DNA of 64,000 bases, taken from positions 24,856 through 88,855 of the forward strand of contig JADWOT020001336.1 of NCBI GenBank assembly GCA_036345935.2, read 5' to 3'. The first letter of the stretch is position 1. Each line of letters starts with the position of its first letter. The translations under genes and the position numbers were made by a program. The notes beneath the pieces were generated by a model. That model saw only the letters and a list, made by a program, of their open reading frames with translations. It was not told where the DNA came from and ran no database searches. Positions 1 through 13,094 of this stretch are shown piece by piece. The stretch is from Taenia hydatigena. Lineage: Eukaryota > Platyhelminthes > Cestoda > Cyclophyllidea > Taeniidae.

Positions 1-3000
1 TGACTGAGATTCGCTCCTCTGGTGTTTTTGCCTTAACCTGTCACTTCACAATCAGTGAACGGTGGTGATTGAGTCTTAATTTGCTTGAATCTCAATAACC
101 AAGTATGAAGATATGCTGAGTTTACACTTTTGCAAACGCGTAGCCATGAATCGCAATGGCTAGACTGCATGTCAGTAAGTTTGACAAAATCTTGGTGAGG
201 GTGTTCTGTGTGTGATAACAGGGAGAGGAAGTCGAAATACACCAAGGGTAAAACACGTGAGGTTTCAGTTATAAAAGGAGCACATTTTATGATGCAAAGT
301 ATTGAATAACAGCCGAATGGACCGTTCCCGACCACGTTCTTCCTAATTTCGCAGTGATTTACGCTGTGTTGGCTGCCTTTTGGAAACAAAATAACTGCAC
401 AAACACTGGCAATGGAACCTTATACTTGCTTCCGTTTTTATCTGCCTTGATATTAGCTTTGAGTGGAATGAGAACTCTGGGGTTTATTACCTCTTGTAGT
501 TGCTTTGAGGCGTTCTCCAGTCAGATTTTGACCATTTGGGATTGACTTCTCCCTGCCACTTTTGCATTTTTTTCCTTTATTCCGTACTTCACCACTCGTC
601 TTAAAATTCTTGTCGTCTCCATGTCTTTATGACACCTTTTATTCTGCTATTGATCAATTTTTAGTAGGAGAATCCTTTAATCCACTATTTTTGGTGTCGT
701 GTTTGCTTTTCAGGTAAGTCAGTTGCTCATCTTTCTGAAAGTGTACCACTCCATTGCATTTGGATGCGCTTATAACTGCTGGACACTTCAGCAGCCCTCA
801 GTGCAACACACGACCAGTTGGGAATTCATGAAGTCCTATTTATCATCTTTTTATCGGATCTCACTTTATTCCGATGCCGTGCATTTGGATCAGTGAGACA
901 AGGCCGGTGCGTAAGAAATAGAGGTTCATGGATAGGAAGTGCCGCAATTTTATTAACTTATACGGTGCAATCCCGAGTACCTTTTTTGCTGAACTAAATG
1001 CTTAGAGACTAGTTTCCTATGGCGTATTTTGCGACGAACGGCACTACTATTAATTAAATCAACAGCAGAATCAGTAGAATTCTGCATGATTGGGTGGTTT
1101 GTAGCTCTGGTTTCTACTTTACCGCTTTATGGGTGGCTACTATTATCCATATGCTTGAGCTCTTCGCATAACCATTAACCTCTAGAAATTGTTGCAGCAA
1201 CTCGATTTCACAAATTGAGGTTTTTAAGCTCCAGATTTTCGTTTTGGTCTTCTATGCAGCACTCCAAAGCCTTCCCGAGCAGGTCACCACAATTAAATGG
1301 CAAGCAATTTAAAGGCTAAGCTGTTGGCTACAATGATATTTGAACCTAAGGAACCAATTTTGATTCTTGGGGTGTAAATGAGAAATAGAGCGGCGAAAAT
1401 TATTGCCCGGAGTTAACAATATTTGGAAGCTCAAGATCGGGTCCTTGTCAAAAATGGTAGTTTAGAGGTATTTCAGGGCTGATGTGGAAAACTTCATACT
1501 AAAGGATCAACTGCGCCTGTTTGACTCGGTTGTCGATCTCCTCAATTTCAAGTTGACAATACGTTTTCATATCGTTTCCTCTCCAAAATTGCTGGTTATT
1601 TCGAAGTGTCAAAGAGCAATTAGAGACGCCACAAACTTTCGATTGTGACCTCCGTAGCTATCGTCAGTCGGCTGTACTGTATCGCCTTAACAGATACATC
1701 GGTTTGGTCCCCAAATGATTTGATTGAGGATGATGCCATTTGGCTAAGGATGGTGGTGAACATATTGATGGCGCTCGGCCAGTCACATGGCTTGAGCATA
1801 CCGCTTGTCACTTGGAAGCTCACTTTTGTAAGCACAAATTGCTGGCAGTTACTTTATTTACCTAAGTGCAAAGTAACTTTGCCATGGGCAGGTTTGGCCT
1901 CACGCAGCATCGAAATTGGGTACACAGGGTGTCAATATTACAGGTATATGGCTAACAGAATTGAATTTGAGGCCGCAGGTTTATGCCTGATTTTGAAATT
2001 ATGGAATGACAGAATTAGCTAGCCCTTGATGCAACGACAATATTGCAGGCAAACATGTAACTGGGCCAAACACAGACTTGGAAGCTGTTAGAAGAAAAAA
2101 GATCGGAGTCCTTCACCTTTCAGGATGTTATAAGCAGCTGCGTATTCTGATTCGGATTTACCAATTCTTTTCTTTTGCCAAAATTAAAAACCACTTAGTT
2201 TGGTTAGTAGGAGTGGTGATGCTTTGAGTAGCATAAGTTTAAAGCATTTGATGAGAGACGCGTACTTCTTTTTCAAGTAAACTGATATCAGTAAGTCTTT
2301 AGCTAAACTAGTTCTGAGAGAATAAGCGGTGAAGCAAGAACATTTAAAGCAAACTTGCTAAATGCCACTCTTTAAGTGGATGTCATCCATTTTAGAATCC
2401 TTAACAACACGTACTTTTTCTTCCTCTATTTATTATAGGCGAAATTGCATTGGCAATTCTGTTAAGGGAAGTAACGGTGGTAACACGTAAAACTGCTATT
2501 CAAGGTTGTAAAATGAATGTTCAGTGTAGATATTTCTCAATAGCTGGAAAACTGAGTGCATAACAAGTGGTTATCAGGCATTTTAGCTCATAAGCCAAGC
2601 CTCGGTAAACGTTGTTCAAGGCTTCTTGCCAAATCCCAGGAGTGAGGTGCCTACGTTTCAAATTTTGGCTCGAACGATGACGCTGATGTTGCTTTGTTGG
2701 GTAAGGTCGTGAATTGGTGGAACTTGCGGTACACGAAGAGTTTGATGAGGAGTATTAAATAGGGTTGTGGCCTTGAGAATCCATTTTTGGGTCTGGAACG
2801 GGAGCGCTTTGCAGGTGAGGCCGTTGTCTTCAAAAGATTGCTGACATTGGTTTAAGTGTAGCTCTAGTTCATCAGCATTATGTATGCGGAAGACAGTGCT
2901 AATGAACTGTGAGGTCGGTATTTCAAAGTTTGAAGGCGATCGATGGGAAATCGTATCCTTCGTGGTTTTGAATTAGTGAGAGAGGCCATAATTGTAAATG

Positions 3001-4321
3001 CTGGCTGCTGAGTTATGCATTAGATTTACGAAGGAATACTACGTTCTTAGCAAAATTAACTCGTCGGTTGCATATTCGTGAGTTTGTGGTGTTTAATAAT
3101 TGGAATGTGAAAGCAGTAGGATAACACGTGAGCACCCACATGACTACTTGAAAATAAATAGTATGGTGATTTTTTTCAAGCTTATGCCAAACAATGATAA
3201 GAAGTGCAACATTGGTCTGCGGCAGGATATAAAGATTGTCTTAGGCATGCAGTGCAGATAATAGCGGAACTGGAACCGATCCATCAGCTCACAGATTCGC
3301 ACCGTCAGTCTAATGTGGCATGAGTGACCAGCAGTAAAGACATGCCAAATGCGCCAATTCATCCAGTCACACTTTAACTACCACATAAATCCTTCCATAT
3401 CTCACCGCGGCAAAGCATAGCACCTGATTGGAGGAGAGGGGCTGGAGACGAAAGTGGGTCAGGGAGTGAGTACGAAGGTAGAGGCGTGGGAAATAGGTGG
3501 TGGTAAAGGGAGTGGAGAGGAATGGGGAAGAAGGAAGGCAGCTGGTGGTGGAGAGGTTGTCTATTAATTTAGGCATTGTCCTAATAGTGTGGATGTCGAG
3601 AATTAGAGGCTCCTACTAGACATGTTAATAATGCAACCTCTTTCTTTTAGTGCAACTAACTGTCTTTGGTGGCAAAAGCCCAATCAAGTACATTGAACTA
3701 ATGTAGGCTGAAAGTGGTGTCCAGCCTAAAACTCATCATCACAAGGAATATCCTTGCGATAAAGATCAACGATCTCAGACAGCTGGTTAAATGTGCAACT
3801 GGTAGGCCTCAGAATTTCTGTCATCGACTGTTAGAATCCCAATCACTATCCAAAACCCACGTCATAAAAGAAGCAATGGTTTTGCGCTTTTTATTTAGAA
3901 AACGCTGCGGTCAAAAAAAGATGCACATCCGCTACTTAGGTGCAGTAACAGATGCAAACTTCTACGATAAAACTTGAGCGGAATTTGTTCCCATTTAAAG
4001 CAAGGGAGCGTTTATATCTGGAAGGCTATAGCAAGAGGGGCCCTCCGAGTATCATAGCGGCATTAATAAGATCAAAAATGCCACGGTGACGGATCCGAAT
4101 ATTGTGCATAACGGTCCGAAGTACAGCAACCCTCCATAGCAGTCGCAGTTACTATGGGCGTCAGAACATCGAAACAAACGTAGCGGTTTCTCGAAGGGAA
4201 AAAGAACCGCCAGTGCCGGCACAAAGCAAACTTTAAAGGCAAAGGCCATTAGTAAAACAAACGAAGGTATTCCTTTCAGAACAGTCGGTCTACAAGTGCT
4301 GAAGTTCAGAATAGACATTGG
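1..4321. other. Unpaired left flank, no recognised gene
   Basis: This region has no second copy in the window. The longest stop-free stretch (1645-2022, plus) begins at GTG and has no recognisable motif. A frame near 2660-2860 (plus) with VVNWWNLRYTKSL, a stop, then GLENPFLGLERERF looks like decayed coding sequence of unknown family. The rest shows nothing I can support. Confidence 0.5.
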
Positions 4322-4487
4322 TTGCCAGGACAATGCTGTAATGCCACCTGACGCGATGTCTTCTCGACTTGCAATCAGTCAGCCAGTGATGTTTATTCAC
4401 GCCATAACTGACTGCATTTTGTAATGCCACAGAATGCAATTGACGAAATCTAATTAGACTGAGTAGTTGTTTAATTTTACTTAGCAG

Positions 4488-4760
4488 CTAAGTGATAAGA
4501 CATATCACCACCAATTGCAAGAACAGCACAATCAACTAGAGTTGCAGGCACAACTGAAGCTCAGATCTATTAAATTTGAGTACATTAGTGAGTTTGGGAA
4601 TGTTTTGAGATTAAAATATGTGTATTTAAAGCAAGACTATGATAACGTACAAGAGCAGATCAACATTAAGGGAAATTTAGGCACTTGGACACTCCTCAGA
4701 TCATTTTATTTCGGCCCCGCTGAGAGTCCATCTTTGGTGCAATTGTGCGAAGTCGTATGA
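4488..4760 (+). CDS. Coiled-coil-like exon, unrecognised (P1 left arm)
   Basis: After a strong acceptor (ttaattttacttagcag) an open frame runs LSDKTYHHQLQEQHNQLELQ... to a stop at 4758-4760. It is rich in Gln, Leu and Glu with heptad-like spacing. All three arm copies keep it open, with only Val/Ala and Ile/Met changes in the third. This may be the last exon of a coiled-coil protein; no upstream exon was identified because the P1 edge lies only 166 bp away. Confidence 0.35.
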   Translation, partial: LSDKTYHHQLQEQHNQLELQAQLKLRSIKFEYISEFGNVLRLKYVYLKQDYDNVQEQINIKGNLGTWTLLRSFYFGPAESPSLVQLCEVV

Positions 4761-6656
4761 GTTGTACAGCGAGTCATTGACAAGCGTTGATAGCTCTGAG
4801 TTGCAGAAGTGATATCTCACTGGCATCGCCCAGTTCTAACGCGTAACATCACATAAGGATCTGTTTTCCGTGCTTACCCCTTTGCCCAATTTGATGTTTG
4901 CACTCATTTGCAGTCTTAGCAATGGAATTTGATGTGCATGGGGCGCATAACTTGGGTTTAATAAAAAAACGAATCAAAGAACAAATGCAAAGAAGCAAAC
5001 ACCGAACCAACCACAGTTACCAATTCATGAATTAGGGATCTCTTATGCTACATCAAACAGAGGCTGCGACATTCAATGACCCAAGTGATGAACTGGGATC
5101 AAGACGTAGCAGGAAGGCCATGAAATGCATTTATGATACCTTTAATATGTAGCCATATGAAAAGGTGCGAAAAATGCATCATTAAATAGTGGCTTAATAA
5201 AAGCTGCCACTTAGCTGCTATGAGTGACTGCAGCACATACTGAAGGCGAGACAGTACATGCGCCGGATGTCGCAATGTAGGGCGTCAGGGGTAGTGGCTG
5301 GGTAGACGCAGGATCGTATGTTAGGTTAGAGGTCCTTGGGCAACTTGAGGTCAGTGCATTATAATGACAATAACCTAGGCGTAATGGATGTCGATCGCAA
5401 GTCAATGGTAATGGTAGTCCTCAGCGGCCGTTCATTGTTGAGCATAGCCATTGGGGCGTCTGCATTACCGCACGTTGAATTGTGTGTGCATGAGTTACAG
5501 CTGCTGCAATCTAGGACCAGGAATCGATTTGGGCTTTTTACCGTCGTAAAAAGGTTACGAGTTCATTTTTGGGCCGTTAATTACATTGCGCATCAATGCA
5601 AATGAAAAATGTTACTGCACTTTTCTTTACGATAATGCGAATCGCACGGAGAACAGAGCTTACAAAAGCATCCTCTACAGACAGGCCTTCTATTATAATG
5701 ACGGAAAATGGCCTACCATCATGGCTGGTAGTTACCGAGGGCTAATCCACCAAATGTGATTAGTTGTAACCTAAGTCATCACTCATCGTCTGATAAATTA
5801 AATATCAGAAACTGCAGTCTTTATCGTAGTTTGCCTCTTGCACGTTGCAAAACCACACCTTATGCATTTAGTTGATTAACTTGTGCAAAGAACGCAGCTT
5901 GTGCATCCTCCTGCAGCCTCATTCAAATACGCTTGGGTTTTTTCTGGAATAAAAATGACATGCCAACTTCATTAGAGCATCATTTCTGGTCTCACGAATC
6001 AAGTATTGGTAAAGAAGAGAAATATTTGCCTTAATAAACGCGTTGTATGTGATGCAAATAAGCTATAGCCAAACAAGACAGAAAAAGCAATTGGTTTGCT
6101 TAAAATCCCGTGCACAGGTTTTTAATCTCTGATCATGTAATTGTGTATTTCTCTTCAAAAAGTGCCCAAAAGGGCATGCGAGTAGGTCTCGAGATCAAAT
6201 AGAGAAGTTGAGAAGGTGAGGAAGTAAATTTACGGCAATATTCCCGCTCAGCAGTCTGCTGCACTCACATCTTCAACCCACAGCTCAGCTAGGGTGAGGA
6301 ATACGCTTACCGCAAAGACAATAAACAGTGCGGTATCCTTATGTCCTGCTTGAGACGCACAGCATAATTTCGCATTGAACGTAAGGGCACCATGTAGAAT
6401 AACGCCAAGGAAAGTTTTCTAGCACTTAAGTTGTTCAATATGCTGCATCAATTTATGAATGTTTCCGGAGTAATAAGATGGCAATAGAGTCCACATTTGA
6501 CGTTTTTCGCTCCAAAGCTCGCCCATATCTGTAATTCAAAAAGTATAACGCGCTTTCTTGTTTTCTTTTATTTGTGATTACGCTTTTTAAAGAACCGCTG
6601 CAGAATGTTGCACTACCCCAATGCATTTGACAGAGCGAACAACATTGGTGTTACAC

Positions 6657-6896
6657 CTACACAGACATGTCATCGCTCACAATTATATTGAATGTCTCCA
6701 TGCTTTGAGAAAGGTAGCAATCACCGGTTTCCTTGACTTTCACAGTGAGATGGTCCACTTTAAGGTTGTCAGTTGGGATGCTATGAATGTAAAATGATTT
6801 CGATCGTATTTTTGTCCACTTAGCTGCGAAGACACTGTGGCCTAATGTCAAATCCATTTCCAGCGGTGTCTGCGTTACTATTCTAAAGAAGAGCAT
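6657..6896 (-). CDS. 79-codon frame, unrecognised (P1 left arm)
   Basis: ATG at 6894-6896, stop at 6657-6659. The product alternates polar and hydrophobic residues (FYIHSIPTDNLKVDHLTVKV) like a beta-rich extracellular domain. The mirror copy is identical. In the third copy (about 55260-55500) AAG TGG has become AAG TAG, breaking the frame. It is probably a relic exon. Confidence 0.25.
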   Translation of the reverse strand: MLFFRIVTQTPLEMDLTLGHSVFAAKWTKIRSKSFYIHSIPTDNLKVDHLTVKVKETGDCYLSQSMETFNIIVSDDMSV

Positions 6897-7879
6897 AGCA
6901 CAAGCCTTAGAGAGTAGCCACAGACTATCTTGACTGCTTCCTTATGTTCCGTTCTTATTCTATGTTTCCATAGTGATGCACAATTTATTCCAAGACACGC
7001 ACACAACAACACCGGTAGTGGGCATTACTCCTAGGTATATGCTCAGCTCCACTTATCAACACTTCGTGAGATGTGTAAGGAGAGGGTAGGCAGCAACGTA
7101 CAAGGAGAGCATTGCAATGCGTTGCTTTTCTTTCGGATTATCCAGCGTAAAATAAATTCTTCTTAACGAAACATCCTGGTTATGTGCCTACACATGCATC
7201 TTTCCATGCAAGCATGACCTACACCGTCCCATAAGGGAAACCGGACCGGCAAGTTATGCCTTCAATTTGATTTATTTTTCAGAATATCTGTTTAAATTGA
7301 GACAAAAATAAATAAACTACTGCTGATCTTAATTCTAGGCGCAATCACAAGTGCCCTCAGCACAATACTGTAGTTTAACCAGCAATAATAACACAATGCA
7401 AAATTCAGTCCAAAATATGTGGTGTCTTGACCAGGAGGTCAATATGACAATTTGCAAAACAGGCGAAATGCAATTTAACTCACCATCAATATTGCAGAAT
7501 AAAAATAGATGCAATGACAAGAACCTCATAGTAGGTCTGTCTACGCATTCGTTCATCCAAAACCTGTGCCCATAACCTGAATCGGTTTTACAGCTTTATG
7601 ACCCACTTGTCACCCCTTACACTGTCATATTATCCTAGCTCCATCTTTATCTTCCATTACTTCGGTCTGGTGCATTCGACATGCAACTCTCTGATCACCT
7701 CCGTTGCTGCCACTATCTGCTTTCCGAGACCTGGTTTACCGTGCCTTATTCAGCATGCAAAAGCAGCATTGAGACGCATGACAACGGCATGAAAACAACA
7801 TCGTCTACTTCTCTACGCCTCTTGATGAAGTGAACGTTAATGGAGTGAATGAGGAAGAGCGAAGGATTTGGCGATACTT

Positions 7880-8165
7880 AGAGTGTAAAAAAGCAAGTAC
7901 CAGCTCCATCTCTTTACGAATGCACCAGCAAAGTCACTAACGCGTGCGAAAATGCCCTTTCTGTGATTAGATATCATGGCGCAGTTAAGTCCTCCAGGAA
8001 AAAAGGGAGGAAGAGAAAAAGCAAGAGGAAAGCTCTTCTTCTGTCTAATCTGCCAGCCTGTCTTTTCGATCGGTCGAACATGCCACAGCACATGCAGACA
8101 CATACGACGGCGAAGAGATGCCTCTGTTCTCATTGTCGTCGACCATTCATTAGCTATATTTTGCC
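7880..8165 (+). pseudogene. Snail-type C2H2 zinc-finger relic (P1 left arm)
   Basis: From 7884 the plus strand reads ECKKAS...SLRMHQQSH (finger 1, second Cys lost), stop, KCPFC, then a degenerate VLQEKREEEKARGK, FFCLICQPVF, a one-base frame change, DRSNMPQHMQTHTTAK, CLCSHCRRPF. The order matches the Snail family array: L.MH..(T/S)H, KC..CGK.FSRPWLLQGH, GEKPF.C..C...FADRSNLRAHLQTH...K..C..C...F. The DRSN.(R/P).H.QTH block is distinctive. Two stops or frame changes show it is dead. Confidence 0.7.
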
Positions 8166-9211
8166 CATCTAACAACTAAGAAGTTGCTTAGTCCCCACTC
8201 TTGCTTTAGCCAACATTAAGAATGATGCTTTGCTACCTGCATTGTCAAAACAGCAAAAGTCCATAACACTATCTCTGTCGCTTTGGGCAAAGAGTTGGAG
8301 ATGTTTTATCCCAAATTTACGCGTTGACCTTATTAAGGGCCTGTGCTATGCGTTTCTACGTTGTAGCAAACTGACGGCATTCTATTAATGGTAGTAAAAA
8401 GCAACGTTTCCTTTCATTTTGATCAAAATGGGCAGCAATAAATCAAATAAGCGCTTACCAAATATGTCGCTTATATTAGTGATGCCACGCCAGTGCCTTA
8501 GAATGCTGAACTAAATTATGCAATAGCAAATTTTGCTCATTTGCAAATGCTGTTGTTCAAACTTATTTTTAAAACACGTACTATTGTAGAGTACTAAGTG
8601 AAAGTCCTGGATATGCTGCAAGTGCTTTGTGCGATGTCGCCATTTACTAACTACGTCAATTAAGTCAATGAGGAAAAGACCACGATTGCGGCAAATGAGC
8701 TCAATACCTTACACACAGTGCTTTAAGGCCAGTTTAGATTTTAAAGGATATCCCGCTTACAGCTTCGTACCCCGTCACTTTTGCCTTTCCACAGAACCGT
8801 CAGCGACGTAAATATCTAAAGATGTGCCAGATACGTCGACATGAAAGCCTACTAGCTTTTTTGACATTCCACTATATTATCTCGTTTGTTGTGATACTTT
8901 AAGCAGCATGGTCATCTTAAGCTGTCTTTACATTTACTATTGCACTCAATGATGCAGCGAAGACTCAAGCTATTGGAAGATAATTGAAAAAAATAGCTTT
9001 ACAGCTAAGAGTCGGCTTTTACTTTGCCCAGTGCTCTCATTACATGGGGTCAAACAAGCCTAGATTTCGTCCCACTACTGAATTATTAAATGGGTGACGC
9101 ATTCTGATATGATAAGAAGGAGAATCAGTCTGCTACAACAAGAGGGTTTGTGCCACCTTTCATGCCTTCACCTTAAAGTTCGCTGTCCGCAAGTCGAGTA
9201 GTTCTTTACCC

Positions 9212-11000
9212 GAATCCTGATATGAGATAGAGGAATGCAGCTGCCCAAATGGACAATGGCGCAGATGTCCACAGACTCTGATGGCTTATAAGTTCAGGTA
9301 AGGTCGCGTAAAGGTCGTCTCACGTTTTAATCTACAGCCCTTGTTATTCGGGGTGCTGGCTAGGTGACGGTATAAAGCGACGACGCCTCTAACCCTAAGG
9401 TATTAGCAATCGATGCCTTGACTATGTCCAACCTCCAAGAGATCACCATTCTCACGTCACTAACATCGACAAGACTAATCGTATCGGAAATATTAACTGC
9501 TCTACTCTTACGGCCACGCATCTCTTGCCCATTCAACGTGGCATAAATTAAGATGCTTTGCATTGACTCATGCTAACTGCTTGCATCGCTATCGTTGACG
9601 GATGGTAATCAAAGCCTGTCCAACCTGGACGTACCACCAGCACCATCGATAACAGACCGCACAAACCCACCAGCGACAGTGGTTCTTACAGTGGTGATTA
9701 TGAATGCAGAGTCAAGCACCAGGTTGCACAATTCTTCGATTTAATCCATAGAAAGCGATCTTAGCCAAAGCCATTGTGCAGCGAAACTACATGTAGGGTG
9801 AGTCACGGCACAACCCAAACACTGCAGTGACGACCCGAACATTTGTTTGCAGCCGATTTTGTCCATGCGTCAAACTCTGTATTATGGGCGCAGTACACGG
9901 TACTGTTGATTAGATCTGACTAACCTATCAAAAGGCTAGAAGTTGCGTAAAATACCAAAATAATAGACGAAATCACGACACAAGGCTCGGAGACAATACC
10001 TTACATTTGATGAATGCACCTCATACAGAAATGCTCTCTATTCTTTATAACAAAGAAATTTCCACTTTCATTCCAATTATTAATCCTTAACTCGTAATTC
10101 GTTTTCATGTAATATTTACAGAGGATAACTAACAAGTTGTTTTCACACTGATCGATAATTCACAGCAAGCATAAATTTTGCAACCTTCCTTCTTAGCTTC
10201 CATTATTCCCGTTGTAAATCTCACCTCATGTTCAAAGTTAATAAACATGCTATGAAAAGGCATATCTTTTCGCAACCTCATCACAAAATTTAAGAATTAT
10301 TAAAGCAAAATATTTATTGAAGGAAAACATTAGATCTCACATAAGCATGACGATTGATACAAAGGAACTGGTCATCTAAAACAATAAAAGGATTGCATTA
10401 TAAGAAACGAAAAAATTGAAAATAGTGCCATGCAGCGCGTGTCTAAATGTAAGTGTTTGTGCAAATTAGCGCACTCGGAAGTAAGGGGAAAAAATGCTGG
10501 TGCAGTTGACTGCGTGATTCGTTGCATTAAACTAAATATGCCTAAAGTCATATTTAAAATCTATGCAGGGCATAACTCTCAATGCAAAAGCTGCGTTTCT
10601 TACACAAAAGTGGGTGAAGCTATCAAAGCAGTCACCTAAAATTCCGATAAATAACAGTTATGCAGCACAGCGAGAGCATAGGAAATGGTACAATCAACAC
10701 TGGCAATGGCAAAAAATACACTACATCAGGTGGTGCTTAGGCAAACACTGAGTAGCGACTCCAAAACACTATGATACACTTGCAGCAGCCTGTGTTACTC
10801 CCTTCAACATTGAGCGTCATGGGTCAAAGCACTAACAATGCAATAGCTTACCCATCTTTAAGCGCATTAACCATTTTAAAATCGGATAGACTACCATGGT
10901 GTGCTGTAAAATTGTCCAAGGGCGAGGCACCTTATTCTTCATGGTCTTCTAAAAAAGGAAAGAACACTTGGAATTACAGTAGCATGAGTTATAACAGTCG
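9212..11000. other. No gene seen
   Basis: AT-rich single-copy sequence between the P1 left-arm edge and the end of the CELF-like gene. Frames near 10430-11049 are short and lack splice or domain support. Confidence 0.5.
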
Positions 11001-13094
11001 TTACGACTTGTGGCTTATAAAAGATCTACCTTCAAGGCGCTTCAATTGAACTTTCAATCTTTTCCCTCCCAAAGCATATCCATCCATTGCGCGGATCGCG
11101 TTCTGCGCACTCGCGGTATCGTCGTAGCTGACAAAACCTGTAAAAATGGACACACCGCGGTTAGCAGAGAACGTGGCTGCATAAAGGACAATTAACTAAA
11201 CATGAGTACCTACCAAAGCCCTTGCTTTGGCCTGTCGCTCTGTCCAAAAATATCTTCACACTCAATACTCGCCCAAATGGTGCAAACAGATCGTGTAAAT
11301 TCTTTTCACTACATTCCTGAGGAATATGGAAGATGAACAGGTTGGAGCCTTTTGGGCCCCTTCTCACTGATTCCCGTCCAACGGGTTCTTGGTGATCAGG
11401 GGTGTTTGCAATTTGGGCGGCGTATTGAGCAGCCACTGCTACTGATGGCAAAAGAAGATAATGTATCAAGAACATTCTTAAATATGGGCAAATAAAAGGA
11501 GAAGCATAGACTCACCATACCCAAACTGGGGATTGATGCACACAGGTGGGTAGGTAGCTAAAATTAACGCACGATGATGAATGGCCATAAAGGCATAATT
11601 TCCACAGCAAAGGACGGCAAACAACAACTCACCTGCGCTGTTATAGGAAGTGCCTGGCATTGTAAGTTGCACATTCCAACTCGGGTAAAATTGGTTGGTT
11701 TGAAGTACCTCAGTAGCAAGATATTGCTGTTGCTGCTGCAGCATGAGCTGCTGTAAGTTGTGTTGAGCCACCATAGATGCAATGTACTGCACCACTAAGG
11801 GATCATTTTTTGCGTTGTCGGTTACAGCAGCAGCTGCAGGATTCGGCCATACTGGGAACGAAATCGCTGCACTTGGCAGGACCTGTGCAACTGCTGCGGA
11901 ACCCTGTAATGGTAGAACAGCCCTTTCATCTCAGCCTTTGCCTACATATGTAACCTTCAGAAGCATTTTAGTCGTCAGCAACTAAAAAGGGCCTTGCGCA
12001 TATAGTAGAAGCATAATTTCCTTAGCTAATCCACAAACGAATGTGCTTACGGATTGTAGCGTCGGAAGACAATGGCCGAGGTCACAACCAAGTGGCGCAG
12101 TAACGGCCATGGGGTAATTTATTTGGAAATTTGTAGTAGACTGTGCAACATTATGACCTCCGAGAGAGATCACAGCTGGAGTCGAACTTGAGCTCGATGG
12201 TAACATGTAGCCGTTGAGTAGAGGCATCGATCCGGCTGCTTCCATGTTTCTTTCGTAAGGTGCACCAGTAGCCGCTTTCGGCGGCAAATTATCTGAGTTC
12301 TATCAAAAAGCAACCATTGTTGCTAAATACGAGAAGGCATGGATATTTCACGGCCGTACTGCAGCCCAATTCCAAGTACTTACGGGTACTGTGGAAATTC
12401 CATCTGCAATAGTCAACGGACTAGGTCCTCTTGGGTCAAAGGAGTCCTCCGAGGCACGATCTTTGGTTTAATAAAATGTAATTGTAAAATAAAGCAAAAG
12501 CGACGTCAGTGGAAAAAGAAACCATGAAAAAACATTTTCTAACTTCACGGCCTCCTAAACTTGCATAGCAAGCCCTCCCTTTCAGTAGTAGATAGGCCTT
12601 CCTATCTAATACTGACGAAATCGGTCGCGACTTTCCTACATTAAAATCAGCCACAACCTTAAAAATTGCCTTGGCTGAGCTAACCTAGGAGCTCGCATTT
12701 AAATATCAAAAAAGGTAATAATTTTCAAATGTGTCACTTCGCTTGGCGTGTACTACTAACAAACTGGGGTGGATAAAAAGGGGTTGGGGCACATTCCGCT
12801 CTTGGTGGCTCTCCTAAGAGTACCGTCAAAACATCAACGAGTAAAGAAGATAGGTCAGCCAATTCTTGCTTATCACTATCTTATTTTTAAACTGCGGAGT
12901 GTCAAAAAAGGGAATAATTTGGCAGCTGTACGCAGAAACCGGGTGGTTTCATGAAAGAATGAAGTTTACAACCCTAAGAACATACCATTTGACAAGGACA
13001 CTATAAATGTAAGGCACTCACCGGAATTTCTGCCCTCCTGAACTTGAGGTGCAACATTAGAGTTAGAACTGGCTGATTCCGCTCTACGATCCAT
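11001..13094 (-). CDS. CELF/Bruno-like RNA-binding protein, single C-terminal RRM
   Basis: Seven exons (minus strand, 5' to 3'): 13022-13094, 12384-12460, 12051-12299, 11633-11903, 11516-11557, 11214-11441, 11001-11137. All junctions are GT-AG and phases agree throughout, giving 1077 nt, about 358 residues and a stop at 11001-11003. The start ATG is 13092-13094. The N-terminal two thirds is low-complexity, rich in Ser, Ala and Gln, with a poly-Gln run coded near 11730. The C-terminus is one RRM with RNP2-like LFIFHIP and RNP1-like SKGFGFVSY, ending [17 protein letters not shown], the hallmark of CELF RRM3 (established family knowledge). CELF proteins normally carry two further N-terminal RRMs; none is present here and exon 1 has its own ATG, so this is a shortened paralogue. 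Likely role: splicing or translation control (inference). Most introns are 61-147 bp; the first is 561 bp. Confidence 0.85.

Larger units (their letters stand above)
4322..9211. repeat. Left arm of palindrome P1
   Basis: This is the reverse complement of 16568-21457 with constant coordinate sum 25779, so there is no net length change over 4.9 kb. I noticed only a single substitution, near the inner edge (about 9178). The outer edge lies at 4318-4322, where the flank stops matching. The inner edge is at 9211, where ctttaccc is followed by gaatcc here but by aggttc on the other side. An open frame at 16293-16619 runs continuously across the right-arm edge and is also found in the P2 right arm, so the right arm with its flank is ancestral and this left arm is the derived inverted copy. 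Confidence 0.95.

Noticed and set aside
1645..2022. 125-codon stop-free frame
   Set aside because: It begins with GTG, has no recognisable domain, and overlaps a similar-length antisense frame; length alone is not enough in a eukaryote.
7335..7556. Possible signal-peptide exon (MRFLSLHLFLFCNID followed by gtgagt)
   Set aside because: The donor and the internal ATG are lost in the third copy, no in-phase next exon was found, and the frame also reads on without splicing.
7837..8175. 112-codon frame antisense to the zinc-finger relic
   Set aside because: The plus strand shows the ordered Cys/His spacing of a Snail-type array; the minus frame has no motif and is disrupted or altered in other copies.
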